From JBGCFO01 sp045106955 (GTDB lineage Bacteria > Pseudomonadota > Alphaproteobacteria > Rickettsiales > Rickettsiaceae), in NCBI GenBank assembly GCA_045106955.1, contig JBGCFO010000001.1:62001-126000 (forward strand): DNA of 64,000 nt. Reading direction: 5' to 3'. Positions 25,532-34,428 of this stretch are shown piece by piece. The notes below the pieces were generated by a model. That model did no database searches. It was not told the DNA's origin and saw only the letters and a list, made by a program, of their open reading frames with translations. The position numbers were made by a program, and so were the translations under genes. Positions within the stretch are counted from its first letter, which is position 1; the number at the start of each line of letters is the position of its first letter.

Positions 25532-27721
25532 GTGAGTGATGGTTTAACTAATCAAGAGCAATTATTTGGCTCAGTTGAACGCATTACATATCATAATTCT
25601 GAAAATGGTTTTTGCGTATTAAGAGTCCATGTTAAAGGTTTTAGAGAATTAGTTACTGTGGTAGGAAGCTCTCCAAGCGTTTTGGTTGGGCAACACCTTA
25701 AATGCTTTGGTTATTGGCATAAAGATGCTAATTATGGTATACAATTTAAAGCCAACTCTCTTGTATTAAATGCTCCCGATACTATAGAGGGAGTGCAGAA
25801 ATATCTTGGTTCTGGATTAATTAAATATATTGGACCACATACTTCTAAAAAATTAGTCGAAGCTTTTGGTAAAGATGTATTTGATGTAATCGAAAACAAT
25901 CCAGATGCTTTAAGAACAGTTCAAGGTATTGGTAAAGTTAAGGCTGCAAATATTTGCAATAATTGGAAAGATCAAAAAGTGATTCGCGATATCATGATAT
26001 TTCTTCAATCGCATTCAATAGGAACATCTAGAGCTACTAAAATATACAAGACATACGGTGAAAGCGCGATATCAGTAATATCAAAAAATCCGTACAAACT
26101 TGCTCGTGATATACATGGAATTGGTTTTTTGTCTGCAGATGCTATAGCCCAGAGTATCGGTATTGCTTTAGATTCCCCAATGAGAATTAAGGCTGGAATT
26201 GCCCATAGCTTATTTGAAGCAACTTCCAAGGGTCATTGCGGTTTGCCAGTAAAAATGCTTATAGCAAATTGTATTACATTATTAGACGTCGAAGATGAGA
26301 TGATAACAGAAGCCTTAGAAAAGGAGTTGTTCGTTGGTGATGTAATCAAATCTCCATTGCTAAATCATGATAATATTGAAGCGATATTTTTAGCAAAATA
26401 TTATATATACGAGCAGAGCGTTGCAGATAGATTGCTTTATTTAACACAAGAACGCCCTACGATTGATATAGATATTGATCGTGAGATTTTCGCTGTTGAA
26501 AAAAAGTTAGATATGAATTTTGCTGTAAATCAAAAGCAAGCGATATCTACAGCTTTACAAGAAAGGATTGTAGTAATTACTGGCGGTCCTGGAACTGGTA
26601 AAACAACAATAGTCAACGCGTTACTAAAAATATTAACAAAGCAAAAGCTTAAAATTTCTCTTTGCGCTCCAACTGGCAGGGCTGCAAAACGCTTAAGTGA
26701 AACAACTGGACTAACTGCGACAACTATACATAGATTACTATCTTTTGATATAGATGATACAGGCAAAGCAGGATTTAAATATGATCAAGATAATAAATTA
26801 AATTGTAACTATGTTGTAGTGGACGAGATGTCAATGGTAGATATTTCATTATTTCATTCCTTGCTTAAAGCTTTGCCAAAATATATTTCAATAATCTTAG
26901 TTGGTGATAAAGATCAATTGCCATCAGTTGGTCCTGGCCAGGTATTAAAGGACATTATTGAATCTGGTAAGATTGCCGTCGTGCAACTAACGGATATCTT
27001 TAGACAAGCAAAAACCAGTCAAATTATCACTAATGCGCACCTTATAAATAAAGGTATAGTGCCAAATTTAAAAAGTCTACCGGATAAGAATTCTGATTTT
27101 TATTTTATAGAAGAAGAAGATAATGAGGCGCTCGTTAAGAAAGTTCTGACTATGATACAAGATAGAATTCCAGATATTTTTGATTTAGATCCTATTTTGG
27201 ATATTCAAGTATTATGCCCAATGCAAAAGGGCGGCGTTGGAGCTCGCACTATGAATGCTTTCTTGCAGGAGGCGTTAAATCTAAATTATAAAAGCGGTAT
27301 AATGAGTTTTGGCCAAAGATTTGCGTTAGGTGATAAAGTAATGCAGATTCGCAATAATTATGATAAAGATATATATAATGGCGATATTGGATTTATTGAA
27401 CATATTGATCAAGAAGAAGAGGAGGTTTATATTGGATTTGACGATAGGTCGATAAAATATGATTACTCTGATCTTGATGAGATCACTTTAGCATATGCTA
27501 TTACGATACATAAATCACAAGGTTCTGAATATCCAGCTATTATTATACCATTAACAACGCAAAGCTTTATGATGTTAAAGCGCAATTTACTTTATACAGC
27601 CATTACGCGCGCTAAGAAATTAGCAGTGATAATTGGCTCAAAAAAAGCCCTTGTTATTTCAATTAAGAATCAAAACGATATGAAACGCTACTCTAAATTA
27701 TATGATTGGCTTGTTTCGTAG
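25532..27721 (+). CDS. recD2: RecD2-like SF1B DNA helicase
   Basis: A 729-residue helicase of the RecD2/TraA-like group that unwinds DNA 5' to 3' without RecBC. It starts at GTG 25532; a nearby ATG in another frame runs into a stop. The N-terminal OB-like part (SVERITYHNSENGFCVLRV) and helix-hairpin-helix region (about 95-200) identify RecD2. Walker A GGPGTGKTT is at about residues 351-359, motif II is VVDEMSMVD, and motif VI includes LLYTAITRAKK. The 3' end overlaps the convergent RAP-domain gene by 34 bases. Confidence 0.95.
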   Translation: MSDGLTNQEQLFGSVERITYHNSENGFCVLRVHVKGFRELVTVVGSSPSVLVGQHLKCFGYWHKDANYGIQFKANSLVLNAPDTIEGVQKYLGSGLIKYIGPHTSKKLVEAFGKDVFDVIENNPDALRTVQGIGKVKAANICNNWKDQKVIRDIMIFLQSHSIGTSRATKIYKTYGESAISVISKNPYKLARDIHGIGFLSADAIAQSIGIALDSPMRIKAGIAHSLFEATSKGHCGLPVKMLIANCITLLDVEDEMITEALEKELFVGDVIKSPLLNHDNIEAIFLAKYYIYEQSVADRLLYLTQERPTIDIDIDREIFAVEKKLDMNFAVNQKQAISTALQERIVVITGGPGTGKTTIVNALLKILTKQKLKISLCAPTGRAAKRLSETTGLTATTIHRLLSFDIDDTGKAGFKYDQDNKLNCNYVVVDEMSMVDISLFHSLLKALPKYISIILVGDKDQLPSVGPGQVLKDIIESGKIAVVQLTDIFRQAKTSQIITNAHLINKGIVPNLKSLPDKNSDFYFIEEEDNEALVKKVLTMIQDRIPDIFDLDPILDIQVLCPMQKGGVGARTMNAFLQEALNLNYKSGIMSFGQRFALGDKVMQIRNNYDKDIYNGDIGFIEHIDQEEEEVYIGFDDRSIKYDYSDLDEITLAYAITIHKSQGSEYPAIIIPLTTQSFMMLKRNLLYTAITRAKKLAVIIGSKKALVISIKNQNDMKRYSKLYDWLVS

Positions 27722-29493
27722 AAGGGGCAGTATAATTCTAAGTTTTCTATAAGCTTCATATTTGTTTCATCGTTGCCAGTCAGTTCTAAAATATTTAGTA
27801 ATTCTTTATAATCCTTAATTTCAACATACTGATAATTGAATTTTTTTAGTAATTGAATGTTGAGATCGCGTTTAGTAGATAAATATAGATCATCAATTTC
27901 ATTGGATCTTATCATTTGCGCAATAGTTTTATCTCCAATTAACACGTCTACAATAATCATTGGAAATTCATCAATAGCTCTCATTATGGATACTCCATTA
28001 TTATTGATAATAGATGGTTCCTTAGCCAATAATTCTATCTGACTCAATGCAGTTGGATGATAAATACATTTTAATTGTTCAAGGTCACGAGATATTTTAA
28101 CAGCTTGATCTTCGGTAAACTCATTCATCCAAATTATTGCAGTTTTTGTTAGATCATGCAAAAATACTTCATCAATGTATTTTAATGCAGCAAGAGATTG
28201 AGTTATAAGAGATAGCTCAATCTGATTTATACCCTCTAACCAAAACATTGCAGCGTATGACCACGTAATTAAACAGTCTATTGGAATTTGATCAAAATTA
28301 CTAAAAGCGACAATGATATCAGTGACATCTCTATGATCTGATGATTTTGGATTTAATGACATAAAGGCTTTGGTTAAAGCCGACCAAGTATCTTCTTTGA
28401 TATGATTTATACGAGAAAATGCAGTAAAAATATAAGATATATCTCTATAACTAAATACTGCACTGTCATGATCAATAATACGTGCTAATGAATCATTTAA
28501 CTCATCTAATACCAATTCATTTGGATGATGATCTCTAGTTACTGCTCCTAAAATATATGCTATAGATTTAGGATCAACACAATCCTTGCTTGCTAGTAGT
28601 TTAATTGCATCATAGCATTTGATTAATAATTTCTTCGATGACTTCAAATGTTGAAAACCAGAATCGGACCTGATTTGTGTAAATGATGTTAAGATAGTAG
28701 ATAAACCTTGAGCATTAAATTTATCAACCAACTTTGTTGCAGATTTAACCCAGAGATTTAAAAATTTTGTATCAGAAAGATTAAGTTGATATAAAGCATA
28801 AATAATATTAGATAATTCTTGCGCATTAAAATCATGTTGTTGCATTATCTTTGATGCGTTATTTATCCAATGATAAAAGAATCTATTATCTATGTATTTT
28901 ATTTTACCAAATGCAAGAATTATATTAGATAATTCTTGATGATTAAACTCCATTTTCTTTGCTACTTGAATAGAGTTATGAGTCCAAGCGCTTAAAAAGT
29001 CTTGATCTATATCTATTTTTAATTTAACTAAAGAGTATAATGCAATAGATAATTCAGTGTGATTGAAATTATTAGCCTTCAGTATTTGCTTTACATAATA
29101 CATCCATGATCTAAAGAATGAATCTGATGGAGCATGATTCATTCTACTAAATGCACTTATAGTTGTAGCAAATGCTTGCGGATGAAAACTCCATATTAAA
29201 TCAAGTGCAACATCGCACCACAAGGTGAAGAATTCATCAAAATTTTGCTTTGAACGATACCAGCCATGTTCTAATGGCCAGGTGCTAATCCGATTTATTA
29301 AAACACATAATTCCTTGCAGGATAAATACCTTTGATAATTATCCAACAAATCATTAGCGTATAATAATTTTAAATCTTTGTTAAAACAATTTAAAAACCC
29401 ATAAAATTGTCTTGTTTTACCATCATAAGTACATCCATTTTTATATTTTGTTTTTGCCCGTGGTGTTTTAGATAGAAAATCTTTCATTATCAA
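27688..29493 (-). CDS. octotricopeptide-repeat-like (DUF1601) protein with C-terminal RAP-like domain
   Basis: A 601-residue protein with no signal peptide or membrane helix. About ten helical repeats spaced 36-48 residues apart run from residue 103 to 475, with starts near 103, 143, 183, 222, 259, 307, 347, 386, 422 and 459. The best copies read FNHQELSNIILAFGKI and FNAQELSNIIYALYQL. This fits the DUF1601/OPR pattern (F-N-x-Q-x-L-x-x-x-L-x-A). The end (about 535-572, DDLYLSTKRDLNIQLLKKF and YVEIKDYKELLNI) fits the RAP domain. Such proteins bind RNA in chloroplasts, mitochondria and apicomplexa, and DUF1601 is known from Coxiella. The target is unknown; a host-directed effector or a regulator of the cell's own RNA are both possible. 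Confidence 0.82.
   Translation of the reverse strand: MIMKDFLSKTPRAKTKYKNGCTYDGKTRQFYGFLNCFNKDLKLLYANDLLDNYQRYLSCKELCVLINRISTWPLEHGWYRSKQNFDEFFTLWCDVALDLIWSFHPQAFATTISAFSRMNHAPSDSFFRSWMYYVKQILKANNFNHTELSIALYSLVKLKIDIDQDFLSAWTHNSIQVAKKMEFNHQELSNIILAFGKIKYIDNRFFYHWINNASKIMQQHDFNAQELSNIIYALYQLNLSDTKFLNLWVKSATKLVDKFNAQGLSTILTSFTQIRSDSGFQHLKSSKKLLIKCYDAIKLLASKDCVDPKSIAYILGAVTRDHHPNELVLDELNDSLARIIDHDSAVFSYRDISYIFTAFSRINHIKEDTWSALTKAFMSLNPKSSDHRDVTDIIVAFSNFDQIPIDCLITWSYAAMFWLEGINQIELSLITQSLAALKYIDEVFLHDLTKTAIIWMNEFTEDQAVKISRDLEQLKCIYHPTALSQIELLAKEPSIINNNGVSIMRAIDEFPMIIVDVLIGDKTIAQMIRSNEIDDLYLSTKRDLNIQLLKKFNYQYVEIKDYKELLNILELTGNDETNMKLIENLELYCPFYETSQSYNLE
28010..29187 (-). repeat. tandem array of about ten OPR/DUF1601-type repeats (coding)
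   Basis: Within the RAP-domain gene, degenerate units encoding 36-48 residues follow each other. Each has an aromatic or hydrophobic residue, then a QELSNII-like helix, then an AF or AL pair and K or N. The first five units (residues 103-275) are the most regular, with spacings of 40, 40, 39 and 37. At DNA level they have diverged strongly, so the array is old rather than recently expanded. Confidence 0.75.
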
Positions 29494-29582
29494 AAATAAT
29501 ACGTATTGCTAATTAAAAATTTAATACTCATTTGAAACCGTAGCATGAACATTATATTTGTGTCAATAAAATAGAATCTTAG

Positions 29583-31016
29583 TTACGTATTTTTAAAAAT
29601 ATATTGTATTATTTTTTCTAATTTCATAGATCTAGATGCTTTTAATAAAATTAGATCTGCATCGCATATTAGCTTGATTAAATGATCGCTATTAATTAAG
29701 CTATCTGTAGTATCATAATCATAACAAGCAATATTATTCTCTATTATATTAGGTTTGAGCATTGTCATATATTTTCCAATTAGAATTATCTTACACGGTC
29801 TTGATTTAATAATATGGGGTAATAATTTGCGATGAAATTTTACTTGAGTATCATCATCGCCTAATTCAACCATATCTCCTATGATTATAATTTTATTTGC
29901 ATATGGAATTTGCTCTAGATGCTTGAAAGATGCTATCAATGATAACGGCGAGGCATTGTAATGATCGCAAATGATTTTAATATTTTTGTTATTGAGCTTT
30001 ATTTCAATTACTTTACCGCGGCCATCTGATAATTGAAATTTTTCTAAGGACTTAGCTGTGATTGCTAGATCTAAATTTAAAATATGTCCAAGCAATAATC
30101 CAGAGGCAAAATTTTCTGCATGATGAAATGGCAAGATACTATTCAAGTTTAACGTTACTATATTATTGCAAACATCATATTTAATTATAGTTTTGTGATG
30201 ATTTGATGATATTTCATAAGATATCAGTTTACTTAAACTGCCAACTTTGGATCCGAATCTATATAATGATAGGTCTTTATGAATTGGTATATTCTGCAAT
30301 ATGTTATTATAATATTTATCGTCACTATTTAATATCGCTATTCCATTTTGTTTAATTCCATCGAATATTTCACATTTAGCATCAATAATGCCGTATATAG
30401 AAGAAAAATTTTTTAAATGTTGCTCTGTGATAAGAGTTATAATAGCTATATCTGCTTTTACTATATTACTTAGTTCTAATATTTCACCCTTAGAGCTCAT
30501 GCCAAGTTCTAAGATTGAATAATTAATTTCATCATGCATTGAAGCAAGGTTGATTAAGATACCGAGATGATTATTAAAATTACCTCGCGATGCAAATACT
30601 TTGTTGGCAGTCTCTAAAATAAGTTTAATTGCTTCCTTAGTACTAGTTTTGCCAACACTGCCAGTGATTGCTATAAATTTAGCGCTAGATTTTTGGCGCT
30701 TATATGTAGCAAGATCATCCAAAGCTTTCATTGTATCTTGTACAGTTATAATTTTGTTATAGCTGATATTGTTGCAATTGAAGCTATTAATTTCACTACT
30801 AACAATTACAGCTCCGGCACCATTATTTATAGCATCTTGCACATAATCATGACCATCTCCAGAACCTCCTTTTAAAGCTATAAATAAATCATTTTCTTTT
30901 ACATCTTTAGAGTTAAATTGAACCATACCAGTACTAATATTATCTGGTATTTTTGTTGTATTTAGAGCTTCTCTTAAACTTTTACTTGTCCATATTATAT
31001 TGCAATTACTATTCAT
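29583..31016 (-). CDS. murF: UDP-N-acetylmuramoyl-tripeptide--D-alanyl-D-alanine ligase
   Basis: This 477-residue cytoplasmic enzyme adds D-Ala-D-Ala to the peptidoglycan precursor. All three Mur domains are present: the substrate domain (DVKENDLFIALKGGSGDGHDYV), the ATPase domain with AITGSVGKTSTKEAI (about residues 103-117) and NFNNHLGI, and the C-terminal domain with CDHYNASPLSLIASFKHL. Its start overlaps the stop of murE by four bases, so the two are translated together. Confidence 0.96.
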   Translation of the reverse strand: MNSNCNIIWTSKSLREALNTTKIPDNISTGMVQFNSKDVKENDLFIALKGGSGDGHDYVQDAINNGAGAVIVSSEINSFNCNNISYNKIITVQDTMKALDDLATYKRQKSSAKFIAITGSVGKTSTKEAIKLILETANKVFASRGNFNNHLGILINLASMHDEINYSILELGMSSKGEILELSNIVKADIAIITLITEQHLKNFSSIYGIIDAKCEIFDGIKQNGIAILNSDDKYYNNILQNIPIHKDLSLYRFGSKVGSLSKLISYEISSNHHKTIIKYDVCNNIVTLNLNSILPFHHAENFASGLLLGHILNLDLAITAKSLEKFQLSDGRGKVIEIKLNNKNIKIICDHYNASPLSLIASFKHLEQIPYANKIIIIGDMVELGDDDTQVKFHRKLLPHIIKSRPCKIILIGKYMTMLKPNIIENNIACYDYDTTDSLINSDHLIKLICDADLILLKASRSMKLEKIIQYIFKNT

Positions 31017-32203
31017 AATTTATAATCTTTAATTGCTTGTATTGCAATTTTAGCATCATCAAATTCTATTTTATTATCGCCAATGATTTGATAATGTTCA
31101 TGACCTTTGCCTGCGATTAAAAGGATATCGTTAGGACTCAAATTTTTAACACTGAATTTTATAGCATCAGCACGATCTGGCATTTCTATTACATTTGCAG
31201 TGTTAGTTATTATTCCAGATAATATTTGAGCTCTAATGATTTCTGGATTTTCATATCGAGGATTATCATCCGTGATAATTGCTTGATGAGCAATTTTTGC
31301 AGCTATTGCACCCATTTCTGATCTTTTTGATTTGTCTCTATCGCCTCCGCAGCCAAATAAGATTTTTAATCGACCAGGTGATTTAAGCTGCCTTAATAAG
31401 GCATTAAGCGTTTGCTCTAAAGCATCAGGGGTATGAGCATAATCTATGAATATTTTAAATGGTAAGGATAAATCGGTAATTAGTTCCATACGCCCCTTAG
31501 CATTCCTTAGTTTATTAGTATGTTGCAATAGTTGATTTAAACTAAATCCAAGTTTGTGAAGGATAAATATTGCAATCATTAAATTAGAGATTTGATAATC
31601 TCCAAAGATTTTAGTCGTAAAACTATATTTTTTATTTTGATATGTAAATCTGATGTAACTATCATTAATAGATGAATTTATCTCATTGATTACAACGTCT
31701 CCATTTTTTCCAATAGATAGGATCTTTGGCGAATAATCCTTGATAAATTCTTGCATTAAATCTAATTTTAGTAAATCTGATTGTAGTACTATACATCCAT
31801 TTTTAGCCAATTGGTTTTTAAACAATGCTAATTTTGCAGTTAAATAAGACTCTGTACCATTATGATAATCTAAGTGATCATTACTAAAACTAGTAAAAGC
31901 TGCAATATGAAATTTAATATCTCCCAATCTTTTTTGGTGTATACCATGACTAGAGGCTTCAACTAAGCAATATTTAATGTTTAAATCATAAGCCTCTTTC
32001 AATGATTCTTGTATAACTGATATTGGTGGGGTTGTAAAACCACTTTCCTTAATGTCTGACTCTCCTTTGACTATGAGATTAATTCCTAATGTTCCAACTC
32101 CAACGCTATCATGACCTAAAAAATTCAGCAATTGTTGACAATAGGAGACAGTCGAGGTTTTACCATTAGTACCCGTGATAGCTATTAGATTTTTTGGCAA
32201 CAT
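31013..32203 (-). CDS. murE: UDP-MurNAc-tripeptide (meso-DAP) ligase MurE, lacking its N-terminal domain
   Basis: This enzyme adds meso-diaminopimelate to UDP-MurNAc-dipeptide. It is only 396 residues. The P-loop GTNGKTS lies at residue 10, while in typical MurE (about 490) it lies past 100, so the N-terminal UDP-binding domain is missing. The ATPase and ligase domains look intact: EASSHG, DYAHTPDAL and DDNPRYENP, where DNPR marks meso-DAP specificity. An in-frame stop lies four codons before the ATG, so no longer start exists. A 16-codon frame overlapping the ftsI stop may be the relic of the true start. Activity is uncertain, but the rest of the gene is not degraded. Confidence 0.88.
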   Translation of the reverse strand: MLPKNLIAITGTNGKTSTVSYCQQLLNFLGHDSVGVGTLGINLIVKGESDIKESGFTTPPISVIQESLKEAYDLNIKYCLVEASSHGIHQKRLGDIKFHIAAFTSFSNDHLDYHNGTESYLTAKLALFKNQLAKNGCIVLQSDLLKLDLMQEFIKDYSPKILSIGKNGDVVINEINSSINDSYIRFTYQNKKYSFTTKIFGDYQISNLMIAIFILHKLGFSLNQLLQHTNKLRNAKGRMELITDLSLPFKIFIDYAHTPDALEQTLNALLRQLKSPGRLKILFGCGGDRDKSKRSEMGAIAAKIAHQAIITDDNPRYENPEIIRAQILSGIITNTANVIEMPDRADAIKFSVKNLSPNDILLIAGKGHEHYQIIGDNKIEFDDAKIAIQAIKDYKL

Positions 32204-32235
32204 CTTACAAGATCAGTTAAAAGTTTATATTTCAT
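32185..32235 (-). pseudogene. relic of the original murE start (16 codons)
   Basis: An ATG at 32233-32235 overlaps the ftsI stop codon in the usual way for this gene order. It encodes MKYKLLTDLVRCCQKI before a stop. It runs into an A6 run (minus strand); one extra A would join it to the murE frame exactly at KNLIAITGTNGKTS. I infer this is the left edge of a deletion that removed the N-terminal domain. Confidence 0.45.
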
Positions 32236-33970
32236 TTTTAATTTTAAATTCAATATTAGTTATATTCTGTATATCAGGATCATTTTTGTCTAAAGCTAAT
32301 ATACCATACAATGAAACAATTTTCTTTATTATGTTCGCAGCTACTGGCGCTGCAACCCATCCTCCTGTAGCCCAACCATTAGTTTCCTTTATACCTTTAG
32401 GATCATCTACCATAATAAATATCAAATATTGCGGTTTAGATATCGGAAATGTTCCTATAAAAGATGCAACTCGACTATTTTTTAGATATTTGCCGTTACC
32501 AAGCTTTTCAGCTGTTCCAGTTTTTCCTCCTGGGTAATATCCTGGCACTTCAGCTTTTCTGCCAGTGCCTTCTTGTACTGTTAAACGAAACAGAGCTTTC
32601 ATGTTATCTGATGTAGATTTAGAAAATACCTTTTCTCCTTTAGAAATTCCAGGATTTTTTAATAAAGTTAACGGATATAATGTACCGCCATTAACCATTG
32701 GGATTACAGATTGAATAAAATGCAATGGTGTTATAGATATGCTATAGCCATAAGATATAGTGACTAAATTTAAATCTTGTATTTGGTCGCGAGGTGTAAA
32801 TAATGGTTTTCCTCTCTCGGGTAATTCAATGTTAATCTGATTGAACAAGCCTAGTTTTTGAAAATATTTATACATATTTTCCTTGCCTACTTCAAGGATG
32901 ATTTGACTAATACCAATATTAGAAGAGTATAAGAAAATTTGAGGTACTGTATTCCAACCTCGTCTTGGTATTAGGTCTTTAAGGATAAAATTTCCAATTT
33001 TCATATATGTTATATCATATACATCTTCCATAGTTATAGTTTTAGTATCAAAGGCAATGGCAAATGCTAATGTTTTAAATACAGATCCAAGTTCATACAC
33101 TCCTAAACTAGCTTTATTGAACAAAGATTCTTGTGTTGCTTTATTCGGCAAATATGGATTAAAATCAGGTTTGCTGACTAATCCTAAAATTTCACCATTA
33201 TTTGGATTTGCTATTATAGCCGTTGCGCCTTTTGCAGAAAATTTGCTAATAACTTCATCTAATTCCTCTGATAATATTTGTTGCAATCTAATATCAATTG
33301 ATAATTCTAATTTTTCTTCAATATTTGAATCTTTATATGAATTATTAGACGATAAAAAATCTTCGTACGATTTCTCTAATCCAGCTAAACCATAAAAATC
33401 TCTTCCTACATATCCAACAATATGAGATGTTAGATTATGATATGGATAGATGCGTCTTTGATGCTTTTCCAGATTCAATCCTTTCATTCCTAAATTGAAT
33501 ATATCATACTTCTCTCTCTTGGTTAAATCATGCTTAATCCATAAAAATTTTTTTTGCGCATCAAACGCTTGTAATATTTGTTTTTTGTCAAAATTTGTTA
33601 AAATCTTAGATAGTTTGCTAATTAGTTTATTTTTATCTTCTATTTGAGATAAATTAGCCCAAAGAGATGTAGACAATGCATTTGTTGCTAGTGCAATTGC
33701 ATTACGATCTAATATTTCTTTTCTATATGCACTTACATTGTTATTTTGTCTTGTATTGGTAATTTGCTTTACATGCGCGACAGATATCAAACGAACAACG
33801 ATAATTAAGAAACTAATAAAAAATATGCAAATTATAATAGCTAATCTTGTTTGTAAAATTATTTCACAACGATTCCATTGCATGATTGTTGTCCAATAGG
33901 ATGTATTAGACTTTTCTTGCGTGAAATATTTATATAGATTTTTAATGAAATTTATACAACTAAGTATCAT
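32225..33970 (-). CDS. ftsI: peptidoglycan D,D-transpeptidase FtsI (PBP3)
   Basis: This 581-residue inner membrane enzyme cross-links septal peptidoglycan in the divisome. A membrane anchor spans about residues 44-64 (AIIICIFFISFLIIVVRLI). The PBP dimerisation domain and the transpeptidase domain follow, with all active-site motifs: SVFK (nucleophile Ser296), SSN (349-351) and KTGT (483-486). A later methionine (residue 30) could also start it. It lies between ftsL and murE in the division and cell-wall cluster. Confidence 0.96.
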   Translation of the reverse strand: MILSCINFIKNLYKYFTQEKSNTSYWTTIMQWNRCEIILQTRLAIIICIFFISFLIIVVRLISVAHVKQITNTRQNNNVSAYRKEILDRNAIALATNALSTSLWANLSQIEDKNKLISKLSKILTNFDKKQILQAFDAQKKFLWIKHDLTKREKYDIFNLGMKGLNLEKHQRRIYPYHNLTSHIVGYVGRDFYGLAGLEKSYEDFLSSNNSYKDSNIEEKLELSIDIRLQQILSEELDEVISKFSAKGATAIIANPNNGEILGLVSKPDFNPYLPNKATQESLFNKASLGVYELGSVFKTLAFAIAFDTKTITMEDVYDITYMKIGNFILKDLIPRRGWNTVPQIFLYSSNIGISQIILEVGKENMYKYFQKLGLFNQINIELPERGKPLFTPRDQIQDLNLVTISYGYSISITPLHFIQSVIPMVNGGTLYPLTLLKNPGISKGEKVFSKSTSDNMKALFRLTVQEGTGRKAEVPGYYPGGKTGTAEKLGNGKYLKNSRVASFIGTFPISKPQYLIFIMVDDPKGIKETNGWATGGWVAAPVAANIIKKIVSLYGILALDKNDPDIQNITNIEFKIKNEI

Positions 33971-33998
33971 ATTAATTAAATCATCTTGCTCATTGATA

Positions 33999-34406
33999 TT
34001 ATCTCACGCCTGAGACTGATACTGTACTACCTGGCTTTTTGGTATATAATGAATTATTCTTATATCTCCATTTTGCTTTTCGATGATTGGTGTTATAAGA
34101 TTTTTTATTAGTAAGAGCTATTTCTTTCTGGCGGTTTGGAATCATTGGATCATTGATTAATTGCTTTATTTGAGCAGTTTGTAATCCTAGTGAATTTGAA
34201 GCTATTTTCCTTAATCTATTTGGCATCGTTAGATATATAAATTCTGTCTTTAAATTATTTATTTTCTCTTGCTCAACGGAAATTTGGTTTTTTACCTGTT
34301 CTATTTGATAGTTGATATTTGTTACATTTTCCTTTAGATAAAATAGCCAGCATATAGCTAAAATACACATAAAGCTTGTAATAATGTTGATTCTTAGTAA
34401 ATACAT
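33999..34406 (-). CDS. ftsL: cell division protein FtsL-like
   Basis: A 135-residue bitopic protein. A membrane helix (about residues 8-25) is followed by a leucine-zipper-like coiled coil (residues 28-60, INYQIEQVKNQISVEQEKIN). Then comes the family motif RLRKIASNSLGLQTAQIKQL, as in FtsL of alphaproteobacteria. The basic C-terminal tail is poorly conserved. Position between rsmH and ftsI settles the assignment. Confidence 0.86.
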   Translation of the reverse strand: MYLLRINIITSFMCILAICWLFYLKENVTNINYQIEQVKNQISVEQEKINNLKTEFIYLTMPNRLRKIASNSLGLQTAQIKQLINDPMIPNRQKEIALTNKKSYNTNHRKAKWRYKNNSLYTKKPGSTVSVSGVR

Positions 34407-34428
34407 AATATTATACTATACTAGCCAT

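Noticed and set aside
29494..29582. TTGACA box before the RAP-domain gene
   Set aside because: The nearest TATAAT is only 5 bases away, so the two cannot act as a promoter pair.
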